Shown here: positions 33,077-42,922 of the stretch, piece after piece | How positions within the stretch are numbered: position 1 is the stretch's first letter | Layout: the number at the start of each line of letters is the position of its first letter | Assembly (NCBI GenBank): GCA_016709545.1 | Contig: JADJMO010000029.1 | Location: 32,414-96,413 of the forward strand | Reading direction: 5' to 3' | Length of the DNA stretch: 64,000 nt | Origin: Myxococcales bacterium | GTDB taxonomy: Bacteria > Myxococcota_A > Polyangia > Polyangiales > JADJMO01 | The notes under the pieces: model-generated | What the model was told of the DNA's origin: nothing | Seen by the model: only the letters and a program-made list of their open reading frames with translations | Databases searched by the model: none | Translations under genes and position numbers: made by a program

Positions 33077-36000
33077 ATGCGCAGTGTCGTCGGTCTCGGG
33101 CTGGTCGTCCTCCTCGGTGCCTGCAGCACCGCCTCGCAGCCGGCGCCGCTCGGGGGAGCATCCACGCTCGCCGCGCTGCGGGCGATCCCGAGCGTGCGCG
33201 CACCGAGCAGCGCGCACCTGCGTCGCACCGACAAGGGGTTCGTCGGCAAGGACTCCGCGACCAAACACGCTGTGTTCCCCGTCCGGTCGCGGGGGGCCCT
33301 GCGCCTCGAGAGCGACGAGCGCGCGGACGTCTGGATCGAGGTGCGCCCTCGCGACGGCAAGGACGTGGACGCCGAGCTCGTGGACGGCACGCTGGTGTTC
33401 CGCGCGGTCGCGCCCTCGACCGACGTCGTGTTCGTGGACGAGCGACACCGCGTCGAGGAGTGGCGCCTGCTCCGGGACGCGGCTGCACCCACGACGACGC
33501 GCTACGAGGTCCGGGTCGGCGCCGGCGTCGGAACGCTGCGCACGCGCGTGGGCCGCATCGAGGTGCTCGACGCCGACGGTCGCGTCCACCTCACGACCGA
33601 CGATCTGGTCGCCATCGACGCGCGCGGGGAGCGTCGCGCGCTCGCCGTGGCGCTCGAGAAGCAGGCCGAGGGCTACACGTTCTCGCTCGCGCTCGACCCC
33701 GCGGGTCTGGCCTTCCCGATCGCGGTCGACCCGGCCTGGACGGGCGGTCCCCTCATGGTCACCGGGCGCGGTGCCCACGCGGCGGTCACGCTGCTCGACG
33801 GCCGCGTGCTGGTCATCGGCGGTTATGGGGGTGGCGGCGCCCTCGAGACCAACGCGACCGAGATCTACGACCCGGCGACCAACACGTTCACGGCGTCGAC
33901 GGGCAACGGGCAGGGCGAGTGCCAGGCGGTGGCGATGCTCGCGAGCGGGCTCGTGCTCCGCGCGGGGGGGACGACCAAGCTCGGACCGGTGAGCTCCGCG
34001 TCCACGTTCAGCCACCTCACGAGCGCCTGGACCGTGGCGGCCAGTCCTCCGTACCGGCTGTGCGGCGCCGCGGCGGTGGCGCTCGACGCGAACCGCTTCC
34101 TCGTCTGCGGCGGCAGCAACGCCATGGGCGCCACCGGCAACGACTGCGAGACCTACAACCCCTCCACCAACACCTGGACGCTGGTCGCCAAGCAGAACGT
34201 GGTGCGCTCCGATCACACGCTCACCGTGCTCGGCGACGGCACCGTGCTCTCGACGGGCGGCGACTCCGGCGGCAGCGCCTCCGCCACCGCCGAGCGCTAC
34301 AACCCCGGCACCAACACCTGGACCAACGTCCCCGCGATGAAGGTCGCGCGCTCCAACCACACGGCGACGCGGCTCGGGAGCGGCAAGGTGCTGGTCGTCG
34401 GCAACGGCACCGGCACCCAGCTGTTCGACCCGGGCAGCAGCACCTGGAGCGACGGGGGACCCCTCGCGGTCGCGCGCACCGGCCACACCGCGACGCTGCT
34501 GCCGGACGGACGGGTCCTCGTCGCGGGCGGCGGCCCCACGTCCGCCGAGCTCTACGATCCGGCCACCAACACCTTCAGCACGGCGGGCGCGATGATCACC
34601 CCTCGCTCGCGGTTCGCCTCGGCGCTGCTCCCGAGCGGGCGCGTCCTCGCCACCGGCGACTACAGCAGCGCGACGACGGCCACCGAGATCTGGGGCCAGC
34701 TCGTCGGAGCCAGCTGCGCCGCGAACCACGAGTGCGCCAACAACCACTGCGTCGACAACGTCTGCTGCAGCTCGGCGAGCTGCGCAGCCGGCGCGGTCTG
34801 CAACCTGGCCGGCAAGCTGGGCACCTGCACCAAGCCGCTCGGCGCCAGCTGCGGCGCGGGGACCGAGTGCGTGTCCGGGCAGTGCGTCGACGGCTACTGC
34901 TGCAACTCCGCGTGCACCGCGCAGTGCAGCGCGTGCAACGTCGCCGGCAAGCTCGGCACCTGCACCCCGGTGCTCGGCAGTCCCGTCGGTGGTCGCACCG
35001 CGTGCTCGGGCGCGGGGCTCGGCACCACCTGTGGCGCGCGCTGCGACGGCTACGACGGCGGCAAGTGCAACTTCGCGCCGACCACGACCGCGTGCGGCAC
35101 CGACGGGTGCGCGACCGGCGTCGAGACCCACGTCGGGACCTGCAACGGCGCGGGCGCCTGTAACTCCACGAGCAAGACGTGCGGGCTCTACAAGTGTGGC
35201 GCCACCTCGTGCCTCACGACCTGCACCGCGACGAGCGACTGCATCACGGGCTATCGCTGCAAGGACGGCGCGTGCGCGCCCGCCGGGGACACCGGCTCGC
35301 CGTGCCTCGCCCCCACCGACTGCTCGAGCAAGTTCTGCGCGGATGGGTTCTGCTGCGAGGCCGCGAGCTGCGGCGTCGACGGTTCGTGCGGCCTGCCGAC
35401 CCACGAGGGCACCTGCCGCACCAAGCAGGGCAAGGCGTGCACGAAGAACGACGACTGTGGCAGCGACCACTGCGTCGACGGCGTGTGCTGCGATCTCGCG
35501 TGCGACGGCCAGTGCGAGGCCTGCGACGTGGAGGGCAAGGTCGGGTTGTGCGCGCCCGTCACCGGCGCGCCCCACAGCGGTCGACCGAAGTGCGACGACG
35601 GTGGCGGCGACGCCTGCAAGGCCAAGACGTGCAAGGGCGCGAGCTCGCGCGTCGCCTGCGAGGGCTACGTCAACGGGCCCACGGTGACCTGCGCGCCCGC
35701 CAAGTGCGAGGACTCCTCGTTCACCACGGTCTCCAAGTGCGACGGCGCCGGCACCTGCGCGAGCCCCGGAGCCTCGTCGTGCGTCCCCTACAAGTGCGGA
35801 CCCACCGGGTGCCTCAAGACCTGCACCAAGACCGACGAGTGCGCGAAGGGCTACGCGTGCCTCGGCAACCGCTGCGAGGGCGTGAGCGCCGCGTGCAGCG
35901 ACGACGGGCTGCAGGCGATCGGTCGCGACGGCGTGGTGACCGACTGCGCTCCGTACCGCTGCCTCGACACCGGCGAGTGCGGCAAGTCCTGCGAGACCTC

Positions 36001-39000
36001 GAGCAGCTGCGGTCCGGGCTACGCGTGCGACGTCGCGACCAAGACCTGCTCGCCGGCCGCGCCCCCGACCGTCGACTCCGGTGGCTGCTCGATGAACGGC
36101 GGCGCCCGCTCGGGCAGCGGGGGCCTCCTCGCCGCGCTCCTCGGCGTGGTCGGGATCGTCGCCGCGCGGCGGCGTCGACTGCTCTCGTCTGCGCTCGGCG
36201 CGGCCGCAGCCTTCTCCGCGGGCTGCGGGAATCGCACCGAGCCCCCGTCGACGCAGGGGCCGGTCGTCACCGTGGAAGACCCGCTGGTCCCGGCGAAGAA
36301 GGTGCCGGCCTTCGCGGCGCGCATCGCCCGCGCCGAGGCGTGGGCGTCGAAGGGCGAGGGCTTCGTCGGCGGGCAACGACTCACGGCAGAGATCCCGCTC
36401 CGCGCGAACGCCGCCGTGCGCCTCGGGCCCAAGGACCGAGACGACGTCTTCGTCGAGGTGGTCGCCCTCGAGGCCAGCGAGGTCCGCGCGGTCGTACGCG
36501 ACTCGGTCGTCACGTTCGTCGATGCGCTCCCCGACACCGACGTGCTGCACGTGGTCGACGCGGCGGGGGTCGAGGAGCTGCGCACCCTGCGCTCGACGCG
36601 CGCCCCGACCACGGTGCGATACCGCGTCACCCACGGCCCGGGCATCGCGAGCGTGCGCGTGCGAGAGGGCCGCATCGAGGCGGTCTCTGCCGCGGGCCGG
36701 GTGGAGATCGGCACTGCGCCGCTGTTCGCCGTCGACGCGGCGGGCAAGCGTCGGAGCCTGACGCTCTCGATCGAGGGCGACGTGGTGACGGCGGCGCTCG
36801 ACACCACAGGCCTCGCCTTCCCGGTCGTGGTCGATCCGGCGTGGTCGCTGGTCGCGACCATGTCCGAGCCGCGCATGATCCACGCGCTGGTCACCCTGGC
36901 CGACGGGCGTCTCATGGTCGTCGGTGGCGAGAGCAAGACCGCGGAGATCTACGACGCGGTCGCCAACACGTGGAGCTCGGGCGGCGACACCGGGCACTTC
37001 TACGGGTCCTATCCGGACTGGGAGTCCGGCGCGGCGCCGCTCCCGAGCGGCAAGGTGCTCGTGCGCTTCGACACGGCCGATCGCTGGAACCCGGCGACCA
37101 ACACCTGGTCGCCGGCCGGGAGCCCGACGGTGCAACGTACGGCGATGGTCCCGCTGCTGTCCGGCAAGGTCCTCGCCCTCTGTCCGGCCAGCGCGGCGAC
37201 CGCCGACGCGATCGTGGAGTCGTACGACGACGCCACCAACGCCTGGACCAACACCACGTCGATGACGACCGCGCGCGCGTTCTGCACCGCGATTCGCCTG
37301 CTGGACGGCCGCGTGCTCGTAGCGGGCGGACGCACGTCCGGCGGACCGCTCTCCTCCGCCGAGATCTTCGACCCCGCCGCCAGCAAGTGGACGGCGACGG
37401 GCAACATGGTCACGGCCGGGGGCCGTCGATCGGCGCTGCTGCACTCGAGCGGCAAGGTGGTGCTCGCCGGTCCCGGGACGCTCGCCGAGGTCTACGACCC
37501 GGCCACGGGCAAGTTCACGAGCCTGCCGGCGATGGCCACCGTCCGCGATCGCGCGGCGATGGCCGAGCTCAAGAACGGGCGCGTCCTCGTGGCCGGCGGC
37601 GTGACCACCGGGAGCGTTGCCCACCGGCCGCGTCCTCGCGATCGGCGGGGCGAGCAAGGCGACCGGCGTCTACGGCACGTTCAGGGAGGCGAGCGCCGAG
37701 CTGTACGGCGGCGTCCCCGGCACGGTGTGCACCTCGGGCTGGGAGTGCGCGAGCGGCAACTGCGTGGACGGCGTGTGCTGCACGACCGCGGCCTGCCCGT
37801 TCGCCGCGGTGTGCAACACCAAGGAGAAGAGCGGCACCTGCGCCAAGGTGAACGGCCTCGCCTGCGGCGGCGGTACCGAGTGCGCGACCGGCCAGTGCGC
37901 CGACGGCTACTGCTGCGACACGGCGTGCAAGGGCCAGTGCGAGGCGTGCGATCTGCCCTCCAAGTTCGGCGTCTGTTCGCCGGTCCTCGGGCCGCCGCGC
38001 GGCGCGCGCTCGGCCTGCGCCTCCACGGGCGGGGACGCGCTCTGCGGCAACCGGTGCGATGGGTCCGATCGCGTCGCCTGTCACACGCCCGGCGCGGCGG
38101 CCGCGTGCGGCGCGAACGCCTGCGTGGGCGGCGTCGAGACCCACGCGAGCACGTGCGACGTGTCCGGCAAGTGCGGCGACGTCGCGAAGTCGTGCGGCGC
38201 CTACGCGTGCGACGCGACCACCTGCAAGTCGTCCTGCTCGAGCAAGGCGGACTGCGCGCCCGGCTACCAGTGCAAGACCGGGGCGTGCTTCCCGACCGAC
38301 GGCCTCGGCACGCCCTGCAAGGCTTCTTCCGAGTGCGCCACGGGCTTCTGCACCGATGGCGTGTGCTGTGGGGTCGCGACCTGCGCGGTCGGCAGCTCGT
38401 GCGCGGCCAGCGCCAAGAGCCCCGGCAGCTGCGCGAAGCTGCCGGGCACCTCGTGCACCCTCGACGCGGAGTGCGGCAGCGGCGCGTGCGTCGACGGCGT
38501 CTGCTGCACGTCGGCGTGCACGGGGCAGTGCGAGGCGTGCGACGTCCCGGGCAGCCTCGGCAAGTGCACGCCGGTCGCCGGAGATCCCCACGGCACGCGC
38601 GCGGCGTGCGACAGCGGCGCCGGCGACGCCTGCAAGGCGCGGACGTGCGACGGCGCGAAGGACCCGACCACCTGCGTGGCGTTCACCAACGGCACCGCGA
38701 AGGCCTGCAAGGCGGCCTCGTGCGCGGGCACGGACTTCGTGGCCGAGTCGGTGTGCGACGGCGCTGGCGGATGCACGACGCCGCCGACGCAGGCCTGCGC
38801 GCCCTACCGCTGCGACGACGCGGGCTGTCGAACGTCGTGCGCGAAGAAGGAGCACTGCGCCGACGGCGCCACCTGCGTGAAGGGGGCGTGCCTGCCCATC
38901 GTCGCCACGTGCTCGACGGACCGGCTCTCTTCGACCGACAAGGGCGGCACCGTCACCGACTGTTCGCCGTACCGTTGCGGCCCCGTCGGTCAGTGCCCTC

Positions 39001-39201
39001 GCCCAGTGCGCCTCGTCCGCGGACTGTGCGCCCGGCAGCCTCTGTGACGTCACGGCCAAGACCTGCAGCCCTCTCGACGCCGGAAGCGGCGACGGCGGCG
39101 GGTGCTCCTTCGGGGGCAACGGCTCGGTCGGCGTCTGGTCGGGGTTGCTCGGGTTCCTCGTGCTCGCCGGGCGTCGGCGTCGGGCATGCGCATCGCGGTA
39201 G
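33077..39201 (+). CDS. Fused tandem Kelch / Cys-rich surface proteins with two MYXO-CTERM tags (two frameshifts)
   Basis: About 2,040 residues after correcting two one-base shifts. Unit 1 (33077 to about 36178): lipoprotein signal (lipobox LGAC), a beta-sandwich-like region, Kelch blades (RVLVIGG, EIYDPATNTFTA, RVLVAGGGPTSAELYDPA), then Dickkopf-like Cys modules (CVDGVCCDLACDGQCEACD), and a MYXO-CTERM tag. Without a stop the frame continues into LLSSALGAAAAFSAGC, a lipoprotein-like signal, and unit 2, a paralogue with the same order. Extra bases near 37612-37620 and in the CCC at 38996-38998 shift the frame; corrected, unit 2 ends in a second MYXO-CTERM (CSFGGNGSVGVWSGLLGFLV plus four Arg) at 39201. 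Confidence 0.65.
36086..36226 (+). other. MYXO-CTERM / lipobox junction 2
   Basis: In frame: GGC Cys motif (codon 36086), helix GGLLAALLGVVGIVAA, four Arg (36167-36178), hydrophobic LLSSALGAAAAF, lipobox SAGC (Cys codon 36224). The arrangement copies junction 1. A GTG at 36146 inside the helix could act as an internal start. Confidence 0.65.
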
Positions 39202-40022
39202 GCGACACGACGGTCTCGGCCGTCCTCGACCGTCCGCGCTCGGCCCGCGCGCTCCTCGTCCTCGCGCACGGGGCGGGCGCGGGCATGCACCACGCGTTCA
39301 TGACGTCGCTCGCCGAGGCGCTCGTCGCGCGCGGCGTCGCCGTGCTGCGCTACCAGTTCCCCTTCACCGAGGCCGGCAAGAAGCGGCCCGATCGCGCGCC
39401 GGTGCTCGAGGCCACGGTGCGCGCGGCGGTGGAGGCCGGCCGAGCGCTCGGGTTGCCGACCTTCGCCGGGGGCAAGTCGATGGGTGGACGGATGACCACC
39501 CAGGCGGAGGCGAGCGCGCCGCTCGACGTGCTCGGGATCGTGCTCGTGGGCTTCCCGCTCCACCCACCGAAGAAGATCGGGGACGGTCCGGGAGCGACCA
39601 AGAAGATGGGGACCGAGCGGGCGCGGCACCTCGCCGGCGTGGGCGTGCCGATGCTGTTTCTCCAGGGCACGCGCGACGCGCTCTCACCGCTCGCGGACCT
39701 GCGGCCGGTGATGCGCCGCCTGACGCGCGCCGAGCTCTCCGTGATCGACACCGCCGATCACGGCTTCGCGCTGCTCGCGCGGCGCAAGGGCGACGACGTC
39801 CACGCGGAGCTCGCGGACGCCATCGTCGCCTTCGTCGACCGCCGGCTCGAGGTCAGGCCGGCGGCTTCGCGCGGCAGATCGGCGAGCCGTCCGGCCCCGG
39901 CAGGCACACCAGCGGCGCGCAGCACGCGTCCGCGTCGCCGCACGCAGCGCCGAACGGAGTGCACGACCCACCGTCCGGAGGCGGCGGAGGGGGCTTGCCG
40001 GCGCAGCCGAACTGGACGCTGA
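39186..40022 (+). CDS. Alpha/beta hydrolase, KANL3/Tex30-like
   Basis: Starts at ATG 39186, overlapping the end of the previous gene by 16 nt. Core residues 1-220 match the small alpha/beta hydrolases of the KANL3/Tex30 type: LLVLAHGAGAGMHHAFM, GVAVLRYQFPF, the nucleophile elbow GGKSMGGRM (Ser near 99), FLQGTRDALSP, and the late His in TADHGFALL. It probably hydrolyses an ester or thioester; substrate unknown. The last roughly 55 residues are Arg/Pro/Ala rich and lie over the opposite-strand VWA gene, so the true protein may end near 39850. A missing stop or shift is possible but no frame offers a nearby stop. Confidence 0.75.
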   Translation: MRIAVGDTTVSAVLDRPRSARALLVLAHGAGAGMHHAFMTSLAEALVARGVAVLRYQFPFTEAGKKRPDRAPVLEATVRAAVEAGRALGLPTFAGGKSMGGRMTTQAEASAPLDVLGIVLVGFPLHPPKKIGDGPGATKKMGTERARHLAGVGVPMLFLQGTRDALSPLADLRPVMRRLTRAELSVIDTADHGFALLARRKGDDVHAELADAIVAFVDRRLEVRPAASRGRSASRPAPAGTPAARSTRPRRRTQRRTECTTHRPEAAEGACRRSRTGR

Positions 40023-41202
40023 CCTTGCCGCCCGGATCGGCCTTGAGGCCCGAGCACGCCGTGCCGCAGAGGAAGATCTTCTTGCCGTCGGCCGAGTACT
40101 GCCAGCCGTTGGCGCCGCCCGCGCACGGCTTGCTGTCGTCCTTGGCGATCGGCACCGTGCCGCCCGTCGACGGCGTGTAGAGCACGTTGACCTTGCCCGG
40201 ATCGAACACCTCGCCGGCCGGGGGCGGCGGCACCGTGAGCTCGCACGCGACCTTGCTCGCGATGCTCTTGGCGATGTCCGTGAACAGCGGACCGAAGTCG
40301 GTGGCGCACAGGGGGAACCACTTGCCGCCGGTGAGCTTCACGAGGCTCACGTATTGCGGGCCGTTGTTGACCATCGTCGTGCCGCACTTGACCTCCGAGG
40401 GGTAGGTCGAGCTGCCCATGATCGGGAAGGCCGCGTAGTTGCGCGCGGTCGCGGTGCCGAACATGCCGGTCGGGGCCTTGGCGAGCAGCGAGGTGTCGAA
40501 CGACGCCGCGGCGAGGGCGGAGTTGTCGTCGGTGATGGGGATGATGGCCTTGAACGCCTCCGGTCGCAGCGCGTCCTTCCAGCCGATGCCGACCGTGGTG
40601 CTGTCGTAGGTGCTGAGCAGGAGCGAGAGGGCGTTGGTCGACGCGATGACCTGGTTGCTGGTCCGGTAGATCGGCGGGTTCGAGTTGCGGAGCGGCTTGG
40701 TGGTGTCGGTGCACAGCGTGGCCGCGCCCCCGAGGGGCGGTGGCGTGCACATGTCGTAGGTCGTGGTGCCCACCTTCGCGATCATCACGACGCGGTAATC
40801 GAGGCCCGTGGCCTTGAGGTAGTCCGAGAGCTTGTTGATGTTCGCCTTCACGCGGGCGATGTCGTCGGACATGCTGCCCGACTGATCGATCACCAGGATG
40901 ACGTCGACCGGGGGCTTCGCGGCCACGACCTCGGTGGTGGCGCAGGTGGTGTCGCCGTCGACGTCGAAGATCGGCGCGTCGCTGATCGGCCCGGTGTCGG
41001 TCGGGGTGTCGCCGAGGGTCGAGTCCTCGACGACCGAGGTATCGTCCCCGATCTCGAAGGTGCCCGTGTCGTCGACCGTGCCGCCGGTGTCCTCACCGGT
41101 CCCACCGGTGTCGTCGAGGTTGCCAGGCGTGGTCTCGCCGCCGCTGCAGCCGAACGTGAAGAGGCCGAGGGACAGGACGAAGCAGCCAAGACGGGTCTTC
41201 AT
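39853..41202 (-). CDS. Lipoprotein with von Willebrand factor A domain
   Basis: Protein of 449 residues from ATG 41202. Signal KTRLGCFVLSLGLFTFGC with lipobox TFGC; a long Gly/Asp/Thr stalk follows (GGTGEDTGGTVDDTGTFEIG). The central domain starts VDVILVIDQSGSM, the metal-ion-dependent adhesion site DxSxS, and continues through VGIGWKDALRPEAFKAIIP, ITDDNSA, typical of VWA folds. The C-terminus has a Cys-rich segment (CTPFGAACGDADACCAPLVC). VWA proteins mediate metal-dependent adhesion; here it would sit on the outer surface. A TAGAAT element lies 23 nt before the ATG. The 3' end overlaps the convergent hydrolase gene. Confidence 0.8.
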   Translation of the reverse strand: MKTRLGCFVLSLGLFTFGCSGGETTPGNLDDTGGTGEDTGGTVDDTGTFEIGDDTSVVEDSTLGDTPTDTGPISDAPIFDVDGDTTCATTEVVAAKPPVDVILVIDQSGSMSDDIARVKANINKLSDYLKATGLDYRVVMIAKVGTTTYDMCTPPPLGGAATLCTDTTKPLRNSNPPIYRTSNQVIASTNALSLLLSTYDSTTVGIGWKDALRPEAFKAIIPITDDNSALAAASFDTSLLAKAPTGMFGTATARNYAAFPIMGSSTYPSEVKCGTTMVNNGPQYVSLVKLTGGKWFPLCATDFGPLFTDIAKSIASKVACELTVPPPPAGEVFDPGKVNVLYTPSTGGTVPIAKDDSKPCAGGANGWQYSADGKKIFLCGTACSGLKADPGGKVSVQFGCAGKPPPPPPDGGSCTPFGAACGDADACCAPLVCLPGPDGSPICRAKPPA

Positions 41203-41262
41203 TCCATCTACGGTGCAAGATTCTAGTCCTTCTGGCAACGTAGGCCGAGGTGGGACGCTCGC

Positions 41263-42249
41263 TCACCGGCGCTCCAGTCGCTCGATCCGCAGCTTTGTCT
41301 GCCATTTCTCGAGGACGTTCTCGAGCGGGGCGTCGAGCGTCGCCCCGTCCGCGAGTCCGACGAGCGCGACCAGTCGCTTCAACACCGCGGCGCGCGCGGC
41401 CCCCTCGCTCCGCACGGCGAGGTCGAGCAAGGTGAAGTCGTCCTCCTTGCGCGCCACCGCGAGGATCGGCGCCACGTCGTTCGCGCCGCCCTCGAACGCC
41501 GAGAGCGCGGCGCGCAGCGCGGGAGGAGCGTCGCCTTCGATGGGTGTCGCGACGCGGCCGCCACCGAACGCGGCGCTCGCGCCTCGGGGGACGATCACCT
41601 TGCGCGCGCCGCGCTCGAGCTGGACGAAGCCCGACGTCACGCCGAGCGAGCCCGCGTGCGTCTTGCCGTCGACGACGAGCACGTAGGCGCAGCCGAGGTC
41701 GACCACGCGGACCTCGGGGGTGTCGATGACGAACGTGAAGGGCGGCGCGCGGACCTTCGCCGACAGCGTCCCGCGCGCGAGCTCGACCCGCTGGTGCGTG
41801 GCGTCCATCGCCACGACCCGCAGCGCCGTGTCGGGCTCGAGCTCGAGCGTGCCGATGGCCATCGTCAGGCGCACCCGCGCTTCGCGCGTCTCGAGCCAGG
41901 CGCTCGAAGGGAGCATGGCACCCGGGGCGGCGCCGCCGACCGTCGCGCCCTTGCCCTCCAGGATCACGAGCGCGGGCCCTGGGATCACCGGGCTCATCTC
42001 GGAGGGGACTCCGCTGGGGCTCGTCACCACCGGCCTCTTCTTGTCGAGACCGAACGACACCGCGATCACCACCGCGGCCGCGGCCGCGAGCGAGAGCGGG
42101 ACCGCCCAGCGCGCGCGTCGTCGCGGCGGGGTGGGACGGGGCGCGAACGAGCCGGGCTGGTAGCGCTGCTCGCCGAGCAGGGCCTCGAGGCGCTGCACCT
42201 CCTCGTCGGGCGCGCCGCTCCGGTCGAACAGGTAGTCGTCGTCCTTCAC
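41263..42249 (-). CDS. FecR-like membrane protein, probable anti-sigma factor
   Basis: Protein of 328 residues from GTG 42249, overlapping the sigma-factor stop by 4 nt. Layout: cytoplasmic N-terminus (about 60 residues), a single transmembrane helix (WAVPLSLAAAAAVVIAVSFG), then a periplasmic beta-rich FecR-type domain (TMAIGTLELEPDTALRVVAM, VELARGTLSAKVRAPPFTFV, VIDTPEVRVVDLGCAYVL). FecR-like proteins sense or transmit signals to their ECF sigma partner. The tight coupling to the ECF sigma gene supports this role. Confidence 0.75.
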   Translation of the reverse strand: MKDDDYLFDRSGAPDEEVQRLEALLGEQRYQPGSFAPRPTPPRRRARWAVPLSLAAAAAVVIAVSFGLDKKRPVVTSPSGVPSEMSPVIPGPALVILEGKGATVGGAAPGAMLPSSAWLETREARVRLTMAIGTLELEPDTALRVVAMDATHQRVELARGTLSAKVRAPPFTFVIDTPEVRVVDLGCAYVLVVDGKTHAGSLGVTSGFVQLERGARKVIVPRGASAAFGGGRVATPIEGDAPPALRAALSAFEGGANDVAPILAVARKEDDFTLLDLAVRSEGAARAAVLKRLVALVGLADGATLDAPLENVLEKWQTKLRIERLERR

Positions 42250-42779
42250 GGGGCCTCCAATCCGGCGCTGTGGCCCGAGAGCTTCTCTCGCAAGAGGCCC
42301 ATCCCGCGGTGCAGGTTCACGCGCACCGACTCGGGGGTGAGCCCGACCTCCGCCGCGATCTCGGGCCCGCTCATGCCCTGCACGAGCCGTAGCACGAGGG
42401 TCTCGCGGTACGCCTCGGGGAGCGCGCGGATCACCGCCAACACCTGCTCGGCCTCGCTGCGGTCCGCGTGGAAGACGGCGATCTCGTCGGGCAGCTCGTC
42501 GTGACGCTTGCGGGTGCGGAGGTGGTCGGTGGCGCGGTTGCGCGCGAGGGTGGCGAGCCACGCCCCGACCGCGCGCGGCTCGCGCAGGCTGCGGATCCCC
42601 GTGAGGGCGGACACGAACACGTCTTGCATCAGGTCTCGCACCTCGCGCCGGTCGACCCGGCTGAGCAGGACGCCGTGCACGAGGCCGGCGTACCGTTCGA
42701 ACAGCACCCCGAACGCCGCGCGATCCCCCGTGGCGGCGGACCGCACGAGGTGCTCGGTCGACGGCTGTTCGTCCCCCAT
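42246..42779 (-). CDS. ECF-type RNA polymerase sigma factor
   Basis: Protein of 177 residues from ATG 42779. Region 2 (YAGLVHGVLLSRVDRREVRD, DVFVSALTGIRSL, ATLARNRATDHLR) binds the -10 element and core polymerase; region 4 (ALPEAYRETLVLRLVQGMSG, EIAAEVGLTPESVRVNLHRG) binds -35. It lacks the extended C-terminus of large ECF groups. A longer start at 42902 is open but would overlap the kinase promoter; TACTCC sits exactly 12 nt before the ATG at 42779. Coupled to a FecR-like protein, it probably controls an envelope response and perhaps its own operon. Confidence 0.9.
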   Translation of the reverse strand: MGDEQPSTEHLVRSAATGDRAAFGVLFERYAGLVHGVLLSRVDRREVRDLMQDVFVSALTGIRSLREPRAVGAWLATLARNRATDHLRTRKRHDELPDEIAVFHADRSEAEQVLAVIRALPEAYRETLVLRLVQGMSGPEIAAEVGLTPESVRVNLHRGMGLLREKLSGHSAGLEAP

Positions 42780-42785
42780 CTCCCC

Positions 42786-42791
42786 GGAGTA
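42786..42791 (-). promoter_or_regulatory. -10-like hexamer of the sigma-factor gene
   Basis: TACTCC on the minus strand, exactly 12 nt before the ATG at 42779. GGGGAG also touches the ATG, too close for a normal Shine-Dalgarno sequence. Confidence 0.35.
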
Positions 42792-42922
42792 GACGATCCG
42801 GGCCCCCTTTCGTGAACGACCCGCTGGCGCTTTGTCGGTCCGGGCGCGAATCCCGCCGGTCACGACTGGGTGACAGCCACAACGCGGGCAAATCCCTCCC
42901 ATTTCGACTAGACTCCTCCCGC

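Noticed and set aside
36190..36230. Possible one-base error hiding a stop at the MYXO-CTERM junction
   Set aside because: No stop was found in any forward frame across the junction, so a simple indel does not separate the units.
40354..41226. Plus-strand open frame of 290 codons over the VWA lipoprotein gene
   Set aside because: It is the complement of a protein with a clear signal peptide, stalk and metal site; its own product has no recognisable feature.
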